In this document: piece after piece, positions 36,892-45,063 of the stretch
Position numbering within the stretch: position 1 is the first letter of the stretch
Layout: every line of letters begins with the position of its first letter
Assembly (NCBI RefSeq): GCF_000297115.1
Contig: NZ_CAKP01000001.1
Coordinates: 18,759-82,758, forward strand
Length of the DNA: 64,000 bases
Direction of reading: 5' to 3'
Source: Caloramator australicus RC3
Lineage (GTDB): Bacteria > Bacillota > Clostridia > Clostridiales > Caloramatoraceae
Program-made: the position numbers and the translations under genes
Notes under the pieces: model-generated
Seen by the model: only the letters and a program-made list of their open reading frames with translations
Database searches by the model: none
Told to the model about the DNA's origin: nothing

Positions 36892-37725
36892 TCACGTTAT
36901 TATAACATTTTTACAACCATTATTTACGGCTATTTCTTTTAACTTTGTCATAAAATCATCCGTTGGACTTTTTATTCTTGAAAATTCCTTCCTTACGCCT
37001 AAAGGTCTAAACTTTATAAGCTTGTATCTTATTTTGTCATCAATATTTGCTATCATCTTGCTTATACTATAAATATTGTTAACATTATCTAAAACATCTG
37101 GAACTACAACTGTTCTCACTTCATATAGTTTTCCTATGCTTCCAAGATAGATTAAATTCCTCAAAACATTTTTATTGCTTTTTCCTGTAAGCATGATATG
37201 TTCCTTTTCATCATAGGATTTTACATCAAGCATAACTGCATCAGTTAAATTCAATAAATCATTAAATTCTTCAAACAAAATATATCCGTTAGAATCAATA
37301 AAGCAAGTTAGGTTTAAATTCTTTATTTCTTTAAATAATTCCTTCAAAAATTCAGCATAAAGCATACATTCCCCACCGGATACAGTTACCCCTGATAAAA
37401 AAAGTTTATATTTATAAACCTCATTTAAAATTTCTTTAACCGACATATATTTAACTTTAGGCGAGCTTAGATTGGGGCATTCTTTTATACACAAATCACA
37501 CTTTACACAAAGAGCTTCCTTCCATAAAACCTTCCCATCAATAATATTTAAAGCACCCTTTGGACAAACTTCCAGGCAAATTCCACAGTTATTACATAAG
37601 TTTATCGTTTCTGGGTTGTGGCAATAAAGACAGTTAAAATTACATCCTTGAAAAAATAAAGAAAATCGGTTCCCAGGTCCATCAACACTACTAAAGGGAA
37701 TTATTTTATTAACAGGTGCCTTCAT
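36892..37725 (-). CDS. yjjW: YjjW glycyl-radical enzyme activase
   Basis: The 277-residue radical SAM activase has the SAM-cluster motif CNFNCLYC (residues 28-35). An inserted bacterial-ferredoxin-type region follows, with two CX2CX2CX3C groups (CNNCGICLEVCPKG and CVKCDLCIKECPN, about 44-84), then TVSGGECMLYAEFL and a DVKSYDEKEH segment. It should generate the glycyl radical on YjjI, whose stop overlaps its ATG by 4 bp. The small size and the pairing identify it as YjjW rather than PflA, which is at 55.5 kb. Confidence 0.88.
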   Translation of the reverse strand: MKAPVNKIIPFSSVDGPGNRFSLFFQGCNFNCLYCHNPETINLCNNCGICLEVCPKGALNIIDGKVLWKEALCVKCDLCIKECPNLSSPKVKYMSVKEILNEVYKYKLFLSGVTVSGGECMLYAEFLKELFKEIKNLNLTCFIDSNGYILFEEFNDLLNLTDAVMLDVKSYDEKEHIMLTGKSNKNVLRNLIYLGSIGKLYEVRTVVVPDVLDNVNNIYSISKMIANIDDKIRYKLIKFRPLGVRKEFSRIKSPTDDFMTKLKEIAVNNGCKNVIIT

Positions 37726-39212
37726 ATTTTCCTTACCTTTCTTTCAAGAATCCTTTGATTTTTAACTGAACCAAGTCCTAATACAACAGCATCGTTATAA
37801 ACTTGTTCACCCTTTTCTAGCTTTTCTATGTCTGATTTTTTCACAAGATAACCTGTAATCCTTATAACATCGCTGTCGTTCCCATAAAAGGATATATACC
37901 TTAAACCGCTTGCAAAGGAACCCTTTATAATATCTAAGATAAACTCCGGGTTGTTTTTTGCTGTAACATCAAAGCTAAAGACATCCCCTATTCCAGAAGG
38001 GAAATATTTATGAAAAGGTGCAGACTGTAAAAGATGCTGTGGAAGCTCTGGCTCCTCACCAATTGGAATTCTGCATCCTGGACTTATTCCTTTATCTGTA
38101 TCAATGCCAACTTGAGCATGAAGAAGGAAATTTCCGTTAGAAAACTTGCAGAAATTATTTTTATGTTTTTTTACTTCTTCGTCTAACTTTTCTATTATTT
38201 TTATACCAAGTTCATTAGCATATTTTCCATGACCAAACCTTTCAAAAGCATTGTTTGAATTTATAAAATAATTAACACACTCTGCAAGACCAAAAATTCC
38301 GAACATAGCTGTAAACCTATCCTTGTCTATAAGCCCCTCCTTAACGAGGAAGCTGCTTTGGAAAAAGTTTGACTCTTCAACTAAGAATCTTATTCTTTCA
38401 TCCATGTAGTTTGCCATCACATCAACTGCATAGGGTAAGATATTATCTAAAAAATCAAATTCATCCTTTGCCTTTTTAGCAAGATAGGCAAGATTAAGTC
38501 TAACAAGAGTATAGCTTCCTCCTCCTACTGGCAGCCCATTATAACAGCTGGCTATAGCATAGTTTTCACCCAGATCCTTTATAAACATATCATGATTTGC
38601 AAAACTTGGTTTTGCTGTATCTAAGGATGTTAAAACTGCTTCAATTGCAAAATCATCATCGGTTTCATCACTATACTTTAAAGTTATATTGGGAACTGAA
38701 TTTTGAAGTTCCCTCGTTATTTTTAAAATTATTTCTCCTGCCTTTGTTCTTTTAGGACCTATATTAGCATGACAAAATGAATCAGTAATGGTTCTATCAA
38801 TATGCTCTAAAAATAGTTTTATAGCTTTATATGCCTCCTTCTCATCTTCAATAAAGGGTTCAAGCAAATAATCTATGTTGCCTATATAAACTGGGAAGCT
38901 TGTTATTGAGGGAATATGCTTATATAATATTAAAAGATTATTAGTAGCCTCCCATATATCATTTGGAGGATTAAGTCTTAAAAAATCGCTTCCATTTTTA
39001 AAAAATTTTTCAAAGTCAACAACTATATATCTTGGCCTATATGGAGCATTTCCTTCATTAAGATCGCAAATTATTCCTTCTTCCTTTAAATTCTTTACTT
39101 CATCGCTTATATTAAGAACATTTAATGAATTTTCTGCAGCCCTTGCAAGAGATATAAGCTTTTGATGATAGGTTTGAGTAAAATCTTTGATTATATTTAA
39201 AACATTATCCAT
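37722..39212 (-). CDS. yjjI: YjjI family glycyl-radical enzyme, function unknown
   Basis: The 496-residue protein is much shorter than PFL (about 740) and matches YjjI length. The putative active-site cysteine is in IASCYNGLPVGGGSYT (near residue 241), and the glycyl-radical loop is VIRITGYLVKKSD near 461-473, with Gly near 466. The C-terminal tail is KNQRILERKVRKI. YjjI's substrate is not known. The start has GGGGTGATGTT. It heads the yjjI-yjjW-isochorismatase operon; nothing here resembles a diol dehydratase or choline lyase microcompartment. Confidence 0.88.
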   Translation of the reverse strand: MDNVLNIIKDFTQTYHQKLISLARAAENSLNVLNISDEVKNLKEEGIICDLNEGNAPYRPRYIVVDFEKFFKNGSDFLRLNPPNDIWEATNNLLILYKHIPSITSFPVYIGNIDYLLEPFIEDEKEAYKAIKLFLEHIDRTITDSFCHANIGPKRTKAGEIILKITRELQNSVPNITLKYSDETDDDFAIEAVLTSLDTAKPSFANHDMFIKDLGENYAIASCYNGLPVGGGSYTLVRLNLAYLAKKAKDEFDFLDNILPYAVDVMANYMDERIRFLVEESNFFQSSFLVKEGLIDKDRFTAMFGIFGLAECVNYFINSNNAFERFGHGKYANELGIKIIEKLDEEVKKHKNNFCKFSNGNFLLHAQVGIDTDKGISPGCRIPIGEEPELPQHLLQSAPFHKYFPSGIGDVFSFDVTAKNNPEFILDIIKGSFASGLRYISFYGNDSDVIRITGYLVKKSDIEKLEKGEQVYNDAVVLGLGSVKNQRILERKVRKI

Positions 39213-39353
39213 AACATCACCCCTGACCTGTTCTTAATTTTATTATAACAAACTATTTTATGCTTTGCAGTAATTTATTGACTTGGAAAAATTTATCTGA
39301 GATAATTTTAGTAGAAGGTCTGTCAAATAATTAACCTGAATTGAGGTGGGATT

Positions 39354-39929
39354 ATGCAGCTAAAATTGGCTAAAATAATAAGTATCATTACTACTGTTCC
39401 GAGTTTTGCTTTATTTGTAATTTTGTTCATCCATAAAAATACAACAATTTTTAACGATATAAAATGGCTATACTTTTGTATTTTATTTTTGACTTTAATT
39501 CCTATATCTTCATACTTTGTTCAAAACTTCATTCCATCCATTAAAGCACAAGGGCGAAGTGGTGAAAGAAAATTAGCTTTTATTTTTGCATTACTCTCTT
39601 ACATATTAGGAACAATATTAGTTTTTTATTTTAATGCCCCTTATAAAATAAAAATAATCTTCTTATCCTATCTTTTATCAAGCATTATTTTGACATTTAT
39701 AAATAAAGTAATAAAAATAAAGGCCAGTGGCCACGCCTGCGGAATTGCTGGCCCCTTAACCTTTACCTTTAGCTTTATTGGATATAAAACTATAATATTA
39801 TCTATTGCCTTACCCTTAACATGGTGGGCAAGGCTAAAGATGAACCGTCATACTTCTAAAGAATTATCCCTTGGAACTTTAGTTGGCATTTTATCAACAT
39901 TGGCAATCCTAATAATATTAAATGGATAG
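39354..39929 (+). CDS. PAP2-related integral membrane protein
   Basis: The 191-residue protein has about six membrane helices. The loop KASGHACGIAGP resembles motif C2 (PSGH) of PAP2 phosphatases, and ARLKMNRHTSKELSLG resembles C3 (SRxxxxxHxxxD). The classical C1 KxxxxxxRP is not evident, so catalytic competence is uncertain. Members act on undecaprenyl or lipid phosphates. The ribosome-binding site is TTGAGGTGGG. It is a single-gene unit ending in a hairpin shared with the convergent mrp gene. Confidence 0.7.
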   Translation: MQLKLAKIISIITTVPSFALFVILFIHKNTTIFNDIKWLYFCILFLTLIPISSYFVQNFIPSIKAQGRSGERKLAFIFALLSYILGTILVFYFNAPYKIKIIFLSYLLSSIILTFINKVIKIKASGHACGIAGPLTFTFSFIGYKTIILSIALPLTWWARLKMNRHTSKELSLGTLVGILSTLAILIILNG

Positions 39930-39947
39930 GTCCCCACCTATCCATTT
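39920..39947. terminator. Bidirectional terminator
   Basis: AAATGGATAGGT pairs with ACCTATCCATTT around CCCC, overlapping the ends of both convergent genes. Confidence 0.9.
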
Positions 39948-40762
39948 ACTTTTTCTAATATTTTATTTATTATTGGTTCAAATATTTTGGAGATATTATC
40001 TTTATTTTCGTAATATAATTCTAAATTATTCATATCTTCATTCATCGGAATTTCTCCAAGAAGTTCAACACCCAAATCCTTTATAAACTTTTCAGTATCT
40101 CCTTTAAATAGTTTAATCTTCTTTCCACAATCTGGGCAAACAATATAGCTCATATTTTCAATTACACCTAAAACATTTATATTCATCTTTCTTGCCATGT
40201 TTATCGCCTTTGCAACAATCATTGAAACCAAATCCTGCGGAACTGAAACCATTATAAGTCCGGTAATTGGAATAGATTGCATTATCGTTAGGGCAACATC
40301 CCCTGTTCCAGGTGGCATATCGATTATAAGATAATCTAAATCACCCCATAGAACCTCATTCCAAAACTGCTGAACTACGCCTGTTATTATGGGCCCCCTC
40401 CAAATTACAGGCTGATTTTCATCCTCCATTAAAAAGTTTAGAGACATTGCCTTTATTCCATCATCAGTTTCAACAGGAAAAATAAATTCTTCGTTACCTG
40501 TTGCCCTTTTATCTTTAATGCCTAAAAGTCTTGGAATGCTTGGGCCTGTTATATCTGCATCTAAAATGCCAACCTTGTAACCTTTTTCTCTTAACTTTTT
40601 TGCAATAAGAACTGAAACAGTAGATTTTCCAACTCCACCTTTACCGCTCATTACAGCAATAACCTTTTTAATGTTGTTGTTTGGGTTAAGCTCAATTGTG
40701 CATGTTCCAGCATCTTTACTGCTGCAGGTTGCAGCTGAAGGACATGTATTGCAATTTGACAT
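39938..40762 (-). CDS. Mrp/NBP35 family Fe-S cluster carrier ATPase
   Basis: The 274-residue P-loop NTPase has an N-terminal cysteine cluster (NCNTCPSAATCSS, NBP35-like). Next come the deviant Walker A GKGGVGKS (near 40-47), the DADITGPSIPRLLG switch, DYLIIDMPPGTGDV (Walker B region) and a C-terminal CPDCG pair (near 214) that holds the bridging [4Fe-4S] cluster. It delivers Fe-S clusters to apoproteins. It is the third gene of an apparent operon, gamma-carbonic anhydrase, then UGA-containing CopZ-like protein, then Mrp, consistent with metal-cluster handling. Confidence 0.93.
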   Translation of the reverse strand: MSNCNTCPSAATCSSKDAGTCTIELNPNNNIKKVIAVMSGKGGVGKSTVSVLIAKKLREKGYKVGILDADITGPSIPRLLGIKDKRATGNEEFIFPVETDDGIKAMSLNFLMEDENQPVIWRGPIITGVVQQFWNEVLWGDLDYLIIDMPPGTGDVALTIMQSIPITGLIMVSVPQDLVSMIVAKAINMARKMNINVLGVIENMSYIVCPDCGKKIKLFKGDTEKFIKDLGVELLGEIPMNEDMNNLELYYENKDNISKIFEPIINKILEKVNG

Positions 40763-40820
40763 AATATCACCTCATTTTTAGCATTTGACATTTATATATT
40801 AACTCTTTATATTGTTTTTG

Positions 40821-41282
40821 TCAAATGCCCATATACTTTTCCATTACTTTTTTTATATCATTGCTGCAGCATTTTCCCCTTGGATTGTTTATTTCACAAT
40901 TACAATTTTTCATTGCACCGGTTTTTATTATCACATCCTTCAAAGTATTGGCACCATCTTCTATAGCCCTTTTTATATCTTCTTCTGTTACCCTGCTGCA
41001 ATAGCAGATATATTTGGGATTAGCATCCCTTTTAAACCACACTGGGACCTTTACATCTTCCTTTTTATATATTACATCATCTGAATAATACACAACATCA
41101 CAATCCTCATTAAGGCAAATTGAATAGTTCAAATCCTTAACCAATTTATCTTCCTTCACAAGGTGTTTTACGGTTTTTAAACTTACCCCTTCCCCCTTCA
41201 TATTGCATTTCGGACATTTTTTTACTAATGCTTCAACTGAAGCCCCCTTAGGACTTCAGCAGGATCTTGAATTGTTAATCAT
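40821..41282 (-). CDS. CopZ-like [2Fe-2S]/zinc protein with in-frame UGA: candidate selenoprotein
   Basis: Read with UGA as selenocysteine this is a 153-residue protein starting MINNSRSC-U-SPKGASVEA. KKCPKCNMKGEGVS follows, the zinc-binding half of the CopZ N-terminal family. The C-terminal BFD-like [2Fe-2S] site is YICYCSRVTEED...MKNCNCEINNPRGKCC. The UGA is 41256-41258. Start ATG 41282 has AGGTAGGTGAT upstream, overlapping the stop of the carbonic anhydrase gene, whereas the internal ATG at 41201 lacks a ribosome-binding site and would lose CPKC. Relatives, from memory, carry a CC pair where this has C-UGA. The alternative is a nonsense mutation. Confidence 0.72.
41230..41243 (-). promoter_or_regulatory. 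Candidate bacterial SECIS hairpin
   Basis: On the coding strand GCUUC-AGUU-GAAGC forms a 5-bp stem (6 if A-U closes) with GU in the apical loop. The loop starts 17 nt after the UGA, inside the 16-37 nt spacing described for bacterial SECIS elements. An overlapping hairpin (UGAAGUCC/GGGCUUCA) starts at the UGA itself and could compete. Confidence 0.6.
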
Positions 41283-41290
41283 AATATCAC

Positions 41291-41794
41291 CTACCTATAA
41301 TTTTTAGATAGTTCTATGTAGTGTATTGCAGAATTTTTAAGATATTCTATTTCTTCTTCAGTCAATTCCCTAATAACCTTTGCAGGCGAACCCATGCATA
41401 AAACCCTTGGAGGTATTTTTTTGTTTTGGGTTACCAAAGAACCTGCACCTATAATAGTATATTCTCCAATTTCTGCATTGTCTAAAATAATTGAACCCAT
41501 ACCTATAAGTGAATAATCCCCTATTTTGCAACTATGAATAACACAGTTATGTCCTACTGTTACATAGTCACCTATTATGGTTGGACTTTGTCCGGTTGAG
41601 GCATGAACAGTAGTATTATCCTGAATATTGGTTCCTTTCCCGATTTTTATGCTATTTACATCTCCCCTTAATACAGCATTAAACCATACATTAGAATCCT
41701 CACCAATTTCAACATCTCCAATGATATGAACACCCTCTGCAACAAAAGCAGTTTCATGGATTTTAGGCAAATGATTTTTATATTTATGCTCCAT
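41291..41794 (-). CDS. Gamma-class carbonic anhydrase-like protein (left-handed beta-helix)
   Basis: The 167-residue protein consists of hexapeptide repeats, for example IIGDVEIGEDSNVWFNAVLRGD and GKGTNIQDNTTVHAS. The zinc ligands are at HAST (near 80), GHNCVIHSC (near 97 and 102) and the Arg/Asp of VLRGD. It belongs to the YrdA/PaaY/Cam group: either carbonic anhydrase or CoA-linked acyltransferase-like. Start ATG 41794 has TGGAGGATTATTT; the longer in-frame reading lacks a site. Its stop TAG overlaps the ribosome-binding site of the CopZ-like gene. Confidence 0.88.
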   Translation of the reverse strand: MEHKYKNHLPKIHETAFVAEGVHIIGDVEIGEDSNVWFNAVLRGDVNSIKIGKGTNIQDNTTVHASTGQSPTIIGDYVTVGHNCVIHSCKIGDYSLIGMGSIILDNAEIGEYTIIGAGSLVTQNKKIPPRVLCMGSPAKVIRELTEEEIEYLKNSAIHYIELSKNYR

Positions 41795-41942
41795 AAATAA
41801 TCCTCCATATATCAAGTATTCTCTAATTTCTACGATAAAATAATTGTAATAAAAAATCAATATGAATATTTATTTTGTTGAAAACTGTCGAATTAATATG
41901 TATAATATAAACATGAAATTCCTTTTGAAAGGAAGATAAAGA

Positions 41943-42659
41943 TTGAAAAAAATAAATTTAGGTGCACTTAAAATAGTATTAGTTTATGTTATATTAAGCA
42001 TCGCTTGGATTTTTTATTCGGATATTTTTATAGTTAAATACGCAAATCAAAGGGCATTTTACGTTAAAATTTCTATTTTCAAGGGTTTCTTCTTCATATT
42101 TATAACAGCTGTTCTCCTTTATGTATTAATAAAAAAAGAAACCGAAAGAAGAATAAAAATATGGAAGTATTTTGCAACATACGATATTATGACGGGAGCC
42201 TATAATCGCAATGCCGGCCTTGAGATTCTAGAAAAAATATTTGAAAAACATAAGAAGGAAAATAAAGATCTTTCTATCATCTATGCTGATATCAATAACC
42301 TTAAACAAGTAAACGATACATTGGGGCATCATGAGGGTGATAGATTAATTATTAATGTCGTAGATGTTTTAAAAAAGAATATAAGAAATTCAGATTATGT
42401 AGTAAGAATAGGTGGAGATGAATTTTTAATAATTCTACCTAATTGCAACAGTCTAAAGGCAGAAAATATAATAATCAGGATAAAGGAAGCATTAAAGGAG
42501 CTCAATTTAAAAAATCAAAAAGTTGAGCATAGCGTAAGCTTTGGTGTTGCATCCCTTGAGGATTTTTATAAAACAACCGATGAAATGATCGCCTTTGCAG
42601 ATATGATGATGTATAAGGATAAAAAAAACTATAAAGAAATCAATCTTCAACCAGCATAA
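41943..42659 (+). CDS. Membrane-anchored diguanylate cyclase (GGDEF)
   Basis: The 238-residue protein has two N-terminal membrane helices (about 8-28 and 42-62) joined by a short outside loop, then a GGDEF domain (about 75-235). The catalytic RIGGDEFLI is intact, substrate contacts are in YADINNLKQVNDTLGHHEGD, and SFGVASL is conserved. No RxxD inhibitory site is obvious before GGDEF (NSDYVVRIGG). It should make c-di-GMP. The start is TTG with GGAAG seven bases upstream. Together with CdaA, both cyclic dinucleotides are made from genes in this window. Confidence 0.92.
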   Translation: MKKINLGALKIVLVYVILSIAWIFYSDIFIVKYANQRAFYVKISIFKGFFFIFITAVLLYVLIKKETERRIKIWKYFATYDIMTGAYNRNAGLEILEKIFEKHKKENKDLSIIYADINNLKQVNDTLGHHEGDRLIINVVDVLKKNIRNSDYVVRIGGDEFLIILPNCNSLKAENIIIRIKEALKELNLKNQKVEHSVSFGVASLEDFYKTTDEMIAFADMMMYKDKKNYKEINLQPA

Positions 42660-42687
42660 AAAATAGCCGCTTTTGCGGCTATTTTTT
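42658..42687. terminator. Bidirectional terminator
   Basis: A 13-bp perfect stem AAAAAATAGCCGC / GCGGCTATTTTTT with a TTTT loop lies between the convergent diguanylate cyclase and DUF948 genes. Confidence 0.92.
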
Positions 42688-43031
42688 AAACCTTTTTTCT
42701 TTGGCCAAATTTCTTTTATTTCGTTTATTAAAGCTAAAACTGCCTCTATTGTTGTAACTAAGTCAATTCCTTCCTTTGAAGCAGTAGCTTCTCCATTTGG
42801 ATTAAATAGTTTATCTACATAGTCTATCTTTTGTTTTGCTGAAGTTGTTATTTGACTAACATTTTGCAGTGATTCATCTATATTCTTTTTATTGTCTTTT
42901 AATATGGAATTTGCACTATCAAGTAACTCGTTTAATTTTTTCAAAGTTTTAACAAGATAAAATGTTATAAATATGAGCAAAACAGCAATTAAAGTTAAAA
43001 GTAACCCCTGAGGCGTTATCGTTAGTGTCAT
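42679..43031 (-). CDS. DUF948 protein (end repaired for a homopolymer break)
   Basis: This membrane-anchored protein has one helix (residues 8-27) and a coiled-coil SILKDNKKNIDESLQNVSQI segment, as in DUF948. As sequenced, the frame runs on through the terminator hairpin and into the opposite gene to 42507, with an unrelated hydrophobic tail. Adding one base to the T6 run at 42693-42698 gives EIWPKKKRFKK-stop (117 residues), with the stop at 42679-42681 inside the terminator stem. That end is far more natural. It follows the YtxH gene with an 11-bp gap, a common pairing in Firmicutes. Confidence 0.7.
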
Positions 43032-43042
43032 AAGTTCACCTC

Positions 43043-43399
43043 TTATTCATTTGGATTTTCTTCCGTAAAGCCTTCCATATTTTCCTGTGAATATGGCGTT
43101 TCCTCTATATTAGCTTCTACGTTTACAGGTTCTTCCTTTTTGGTAAACTTTTCTTCAACCTTTTCCTTAACTAGTTTAGTTGTTTCCTTTATCTTCAAAG
43201 CAGCCTTCTTTGATGCTTCCTTTACTTCTTCTTTAATTTCTTCCCTTGTTTCCTTTCCTGATTTAGGTGCTGTTAAAATTCCTGAAACTAATCCTACGAC
43301 GCTTCCTATAGCTGCACCTATAGCTAACCCCTTCTTAAGATTTTCCTTTGCCTTTTTCTTGCCTTTAAAATCAAAGTCGATTATAACCTTTTTGGACAT
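43043..43399 (-). CDS. YtxH-domain protein
   Basis: The 118-residue protein has a Gly/Ala-rich hydrophobic segment (LAIGAAIGSVVGLVSGILTAPKSGKETR, residues 25-52), diagnostic of YtxH. A Lys/Glu-rich helical region and an acidic tail follow. YtxH proteins are often called general stress or gas-vesicle-like; their function is unknown. The start at 43399 is favoured by GGAGGG six bases upstream; the ATG two codons earlier overlaps that site. It is the first gene of a YtxH-DUF948 pair. Confidence 0.88.
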   Translation of the reverse strand: MSKKVIIDFDFKGKKKAKENLKKGLAIGAAIGSVVGLVSGILTAPKSGKETREEIKEEVKEASKKAALKIKETTKLVKEKVEEKFTKKEEPVNVEANIEETPYSQENMEGFTEENPNE

Positions 43400-43515
43400 A
43401 CCCATCCCTCCTTGTTTAGTTAATTATAGCACTTTATGTAGATATTAGCAATAATTCAACAATTAATTTATTGATACAATTATAATATTCATCATAATAA
43501 AAAGTGTTACAAAAA

Positions 43516-43535
43516 AGGCAAGCTATCGCTTGCCT
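43516..43535 (-). terminator. Terminator of the NADH oxidase gene
   Basis: AGGCAAGC pairs with GCTTGCCT around TATC and is followed by TTTTTT on the minus strand. Confidence 0.92.
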
Positions 43536-44862
43536 ATATTGCATTTAGCGCTGCTATATTTAATAGGTTCCACGGCTTGTTAAAATGAGGTTGGAAGAAA
43601 AAGTCTACAAATGCAAGTTCATCAATCGTCATATCATTTTGAATACATACCGATGCTGTATTCATCATTTGAGTTAAATCAACCTTTGATAGTATTTGGC
43701 TGCCAAGAATTCTTTTACTTGTTTTTTCATAAACAACCTTTAAAATTGCCTTTTCATGGGTTGGCATAAATTCTGGCCTATAGCTATCCTCAATTAAAAC
43801 ACTTTCTGTTTCAAGTCCATAGTATTTTGCCATGTTTTCTGTAAGTCCTGTTGCAGCTATATTTAAATCATAAATTTTGATTCCTGATGTTCCTTGTGTT
43901 CCTAAATATCTTGTTGTTGGCTTAATCAAATTTCTTGCCACAAGAGTTCCCATTCTAACAGCATTGGTTGCAAGAGGAATATATTCATGCTTTTTGATCG
44001 GATTGTAAAATACAGCACAGCTATCCCCTGCCGCAAATACATCCTCTTTGCTTGTTCTCATATATTCATCTACTATAATAGCACCATTAGGAAGCATGTT
44101 TAATTTTCCTTTAAACAAATCTGTGTTTGGCCTAAACCCAATACATAGGATAACAAGATCAGCATCATACGTTCCCTTATCTGTAACAACCCTTTCTACT
44201 CTTCCATTTTCTCCTTCAAATCTAATCACACTTTGAGATAATGCAAGCCTTACTCCATGCTTTTTTAATTCCTCTTCTGCTAAGTCCGTAAATTCTTTGT
44301 CTAGATATTTGCTAAGTATTCTGTCTTGGCTGTCAATTAGTGTGACATTTTTTCCATTTGTTTCGAAGGCTTCTGCAAGTTCTACCCCAATATATCCTGC
44401 ACCAACTACAACTATGTTTTTTGCATCCCTTGATTTTTCTATTATTGTATTTGAGTGATAAAAGTTTTTTGACAGAAGTATATTTTCAAGCTCAATACCC
44501 TCTATCTTAGGAACAATAGGCCATGAGCCAGTTGTTATTATTAATTTATCATAGTTATCTTCAAAAGTTTCTCCTGTTTCTAAATTCTTTACTTTCAATG
44601 TTTTTTTATCCAAATCCACATCTAAAACTTCATGTTTAATCTTGGTTTCTGCACCAAGCTCCTTTAGTTTTTCCGGCGAACTATAAAAAAGTCCTAATGG
44701 GTCTTTAACCACTCCTCCAACATATAAAGCTATGCCGCAGGATAAAAATGATATGTTGTCGTTTCTTTCATAAACAGTAATTTTAGCATCTTTGTATAGT
44801 TTTGCAGTATTTACTATTGCAGCTGTTCCTGCATGAGTACATCCTATAACAACTACCTTCAT
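43534..44862 (-). CDS. NADH oxidase / CoA-disulfide reductase family flavoprotein
   Basis: The 442-residue flavoprotein has an N-terminal FAD motif VVVIGCTHAGTAAI and the redox-active Cys in NISFLSCGIALYVGG (near residue 42). An NADH-binding motif VVVGAGYIGVELAEAF follows (near 150), then AAGDSCAVF near 278. A single Cys42-type centre defines NADH oxidases and CoA-disulfide reductases. The HAGTAA start resembles water-forming Nox. The start has GGAGAG. It probably removes oxygen or balances NADH. It lies apart from the importer genes that follow on the other strand. Confidence 0.88.
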   Translation of the reverse strand: MKVVVIGCTHAGTAAIVNTAKLYKDAKITVYERNDNISFLSCGIALYVGGVVKDPLGLFYSSPEKLKELGAETKIKHEVLDVDLDKKTLKVKNLETGETFEDNYDKLIITTGSWPIVPKIEGIELENILLSKNFYHSNTIIEKSRDAKNIVVVGAGYIGVELAEAFETNGKNVTLIDSQDRILSKYLDKEFTDLAEEELKKHGVRLALSQSVIRFEGENGRVERVVTDKGTYDADLVILCIGFRPNTDLFKGKLNMLPNGAIIVDEYMRTSKEDVFAAGDSCAVFYNPIKKHEYIPLATNAVRMGTLVARNLIKPTTRYLGTQGTSGIKIYDLNIAATGLTENMAKYYGLETESVLIEDSYRPEFMPTHEKAILKVVYEKTSKRILGSQILSKVDLTQMMNTASVCIQNDMTIDELAFVDFFFQPHFNKPWNLLNIAALNAI

Positions 44863-44974
44863 AAAAACTCTCCTTTCTATTCTTTATAATAATATTATAT
44901 GTTTATAAATAATTATTTTCAATTAATATTTATTTTTTTTATTCAATAATTTTTATCTATTATACTTTAAGCAA

Positions 44975-45044
44975 TAATTATTATTATCTATTTTTTTTAA
45001 TAAATAATCCATATATAATTTACTTAGAATAATAATTGTTATCA
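44975..45044 (+). promoter_or_regulatory. Promoter with two Fur-box-like sequences before the PhnD-like operon
   Basis: TATAAT at 45014-45019 is a likely -10. A sequence at 45030-45044 (TAATAATTGTTATCA) matches 12 of 14 defined positions of the 7-1-7 Fur consensus TGATAATnATTATCA. Another at 44975-44989 matches 11 of 14. They bracket the -10. AT-richness makes chance matches possible. Confidence 0.4.
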
Positions 45045-45063
45045 TTTACATAGGAGGGAGACT

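Noticed and set aside
40821..41201. CopZ-like gene starting at ATG 41201 after the UGA
   Set aside because: No ribosome-binding site, and it would drop the conserved CPKC; the upstream ATG has a good site.
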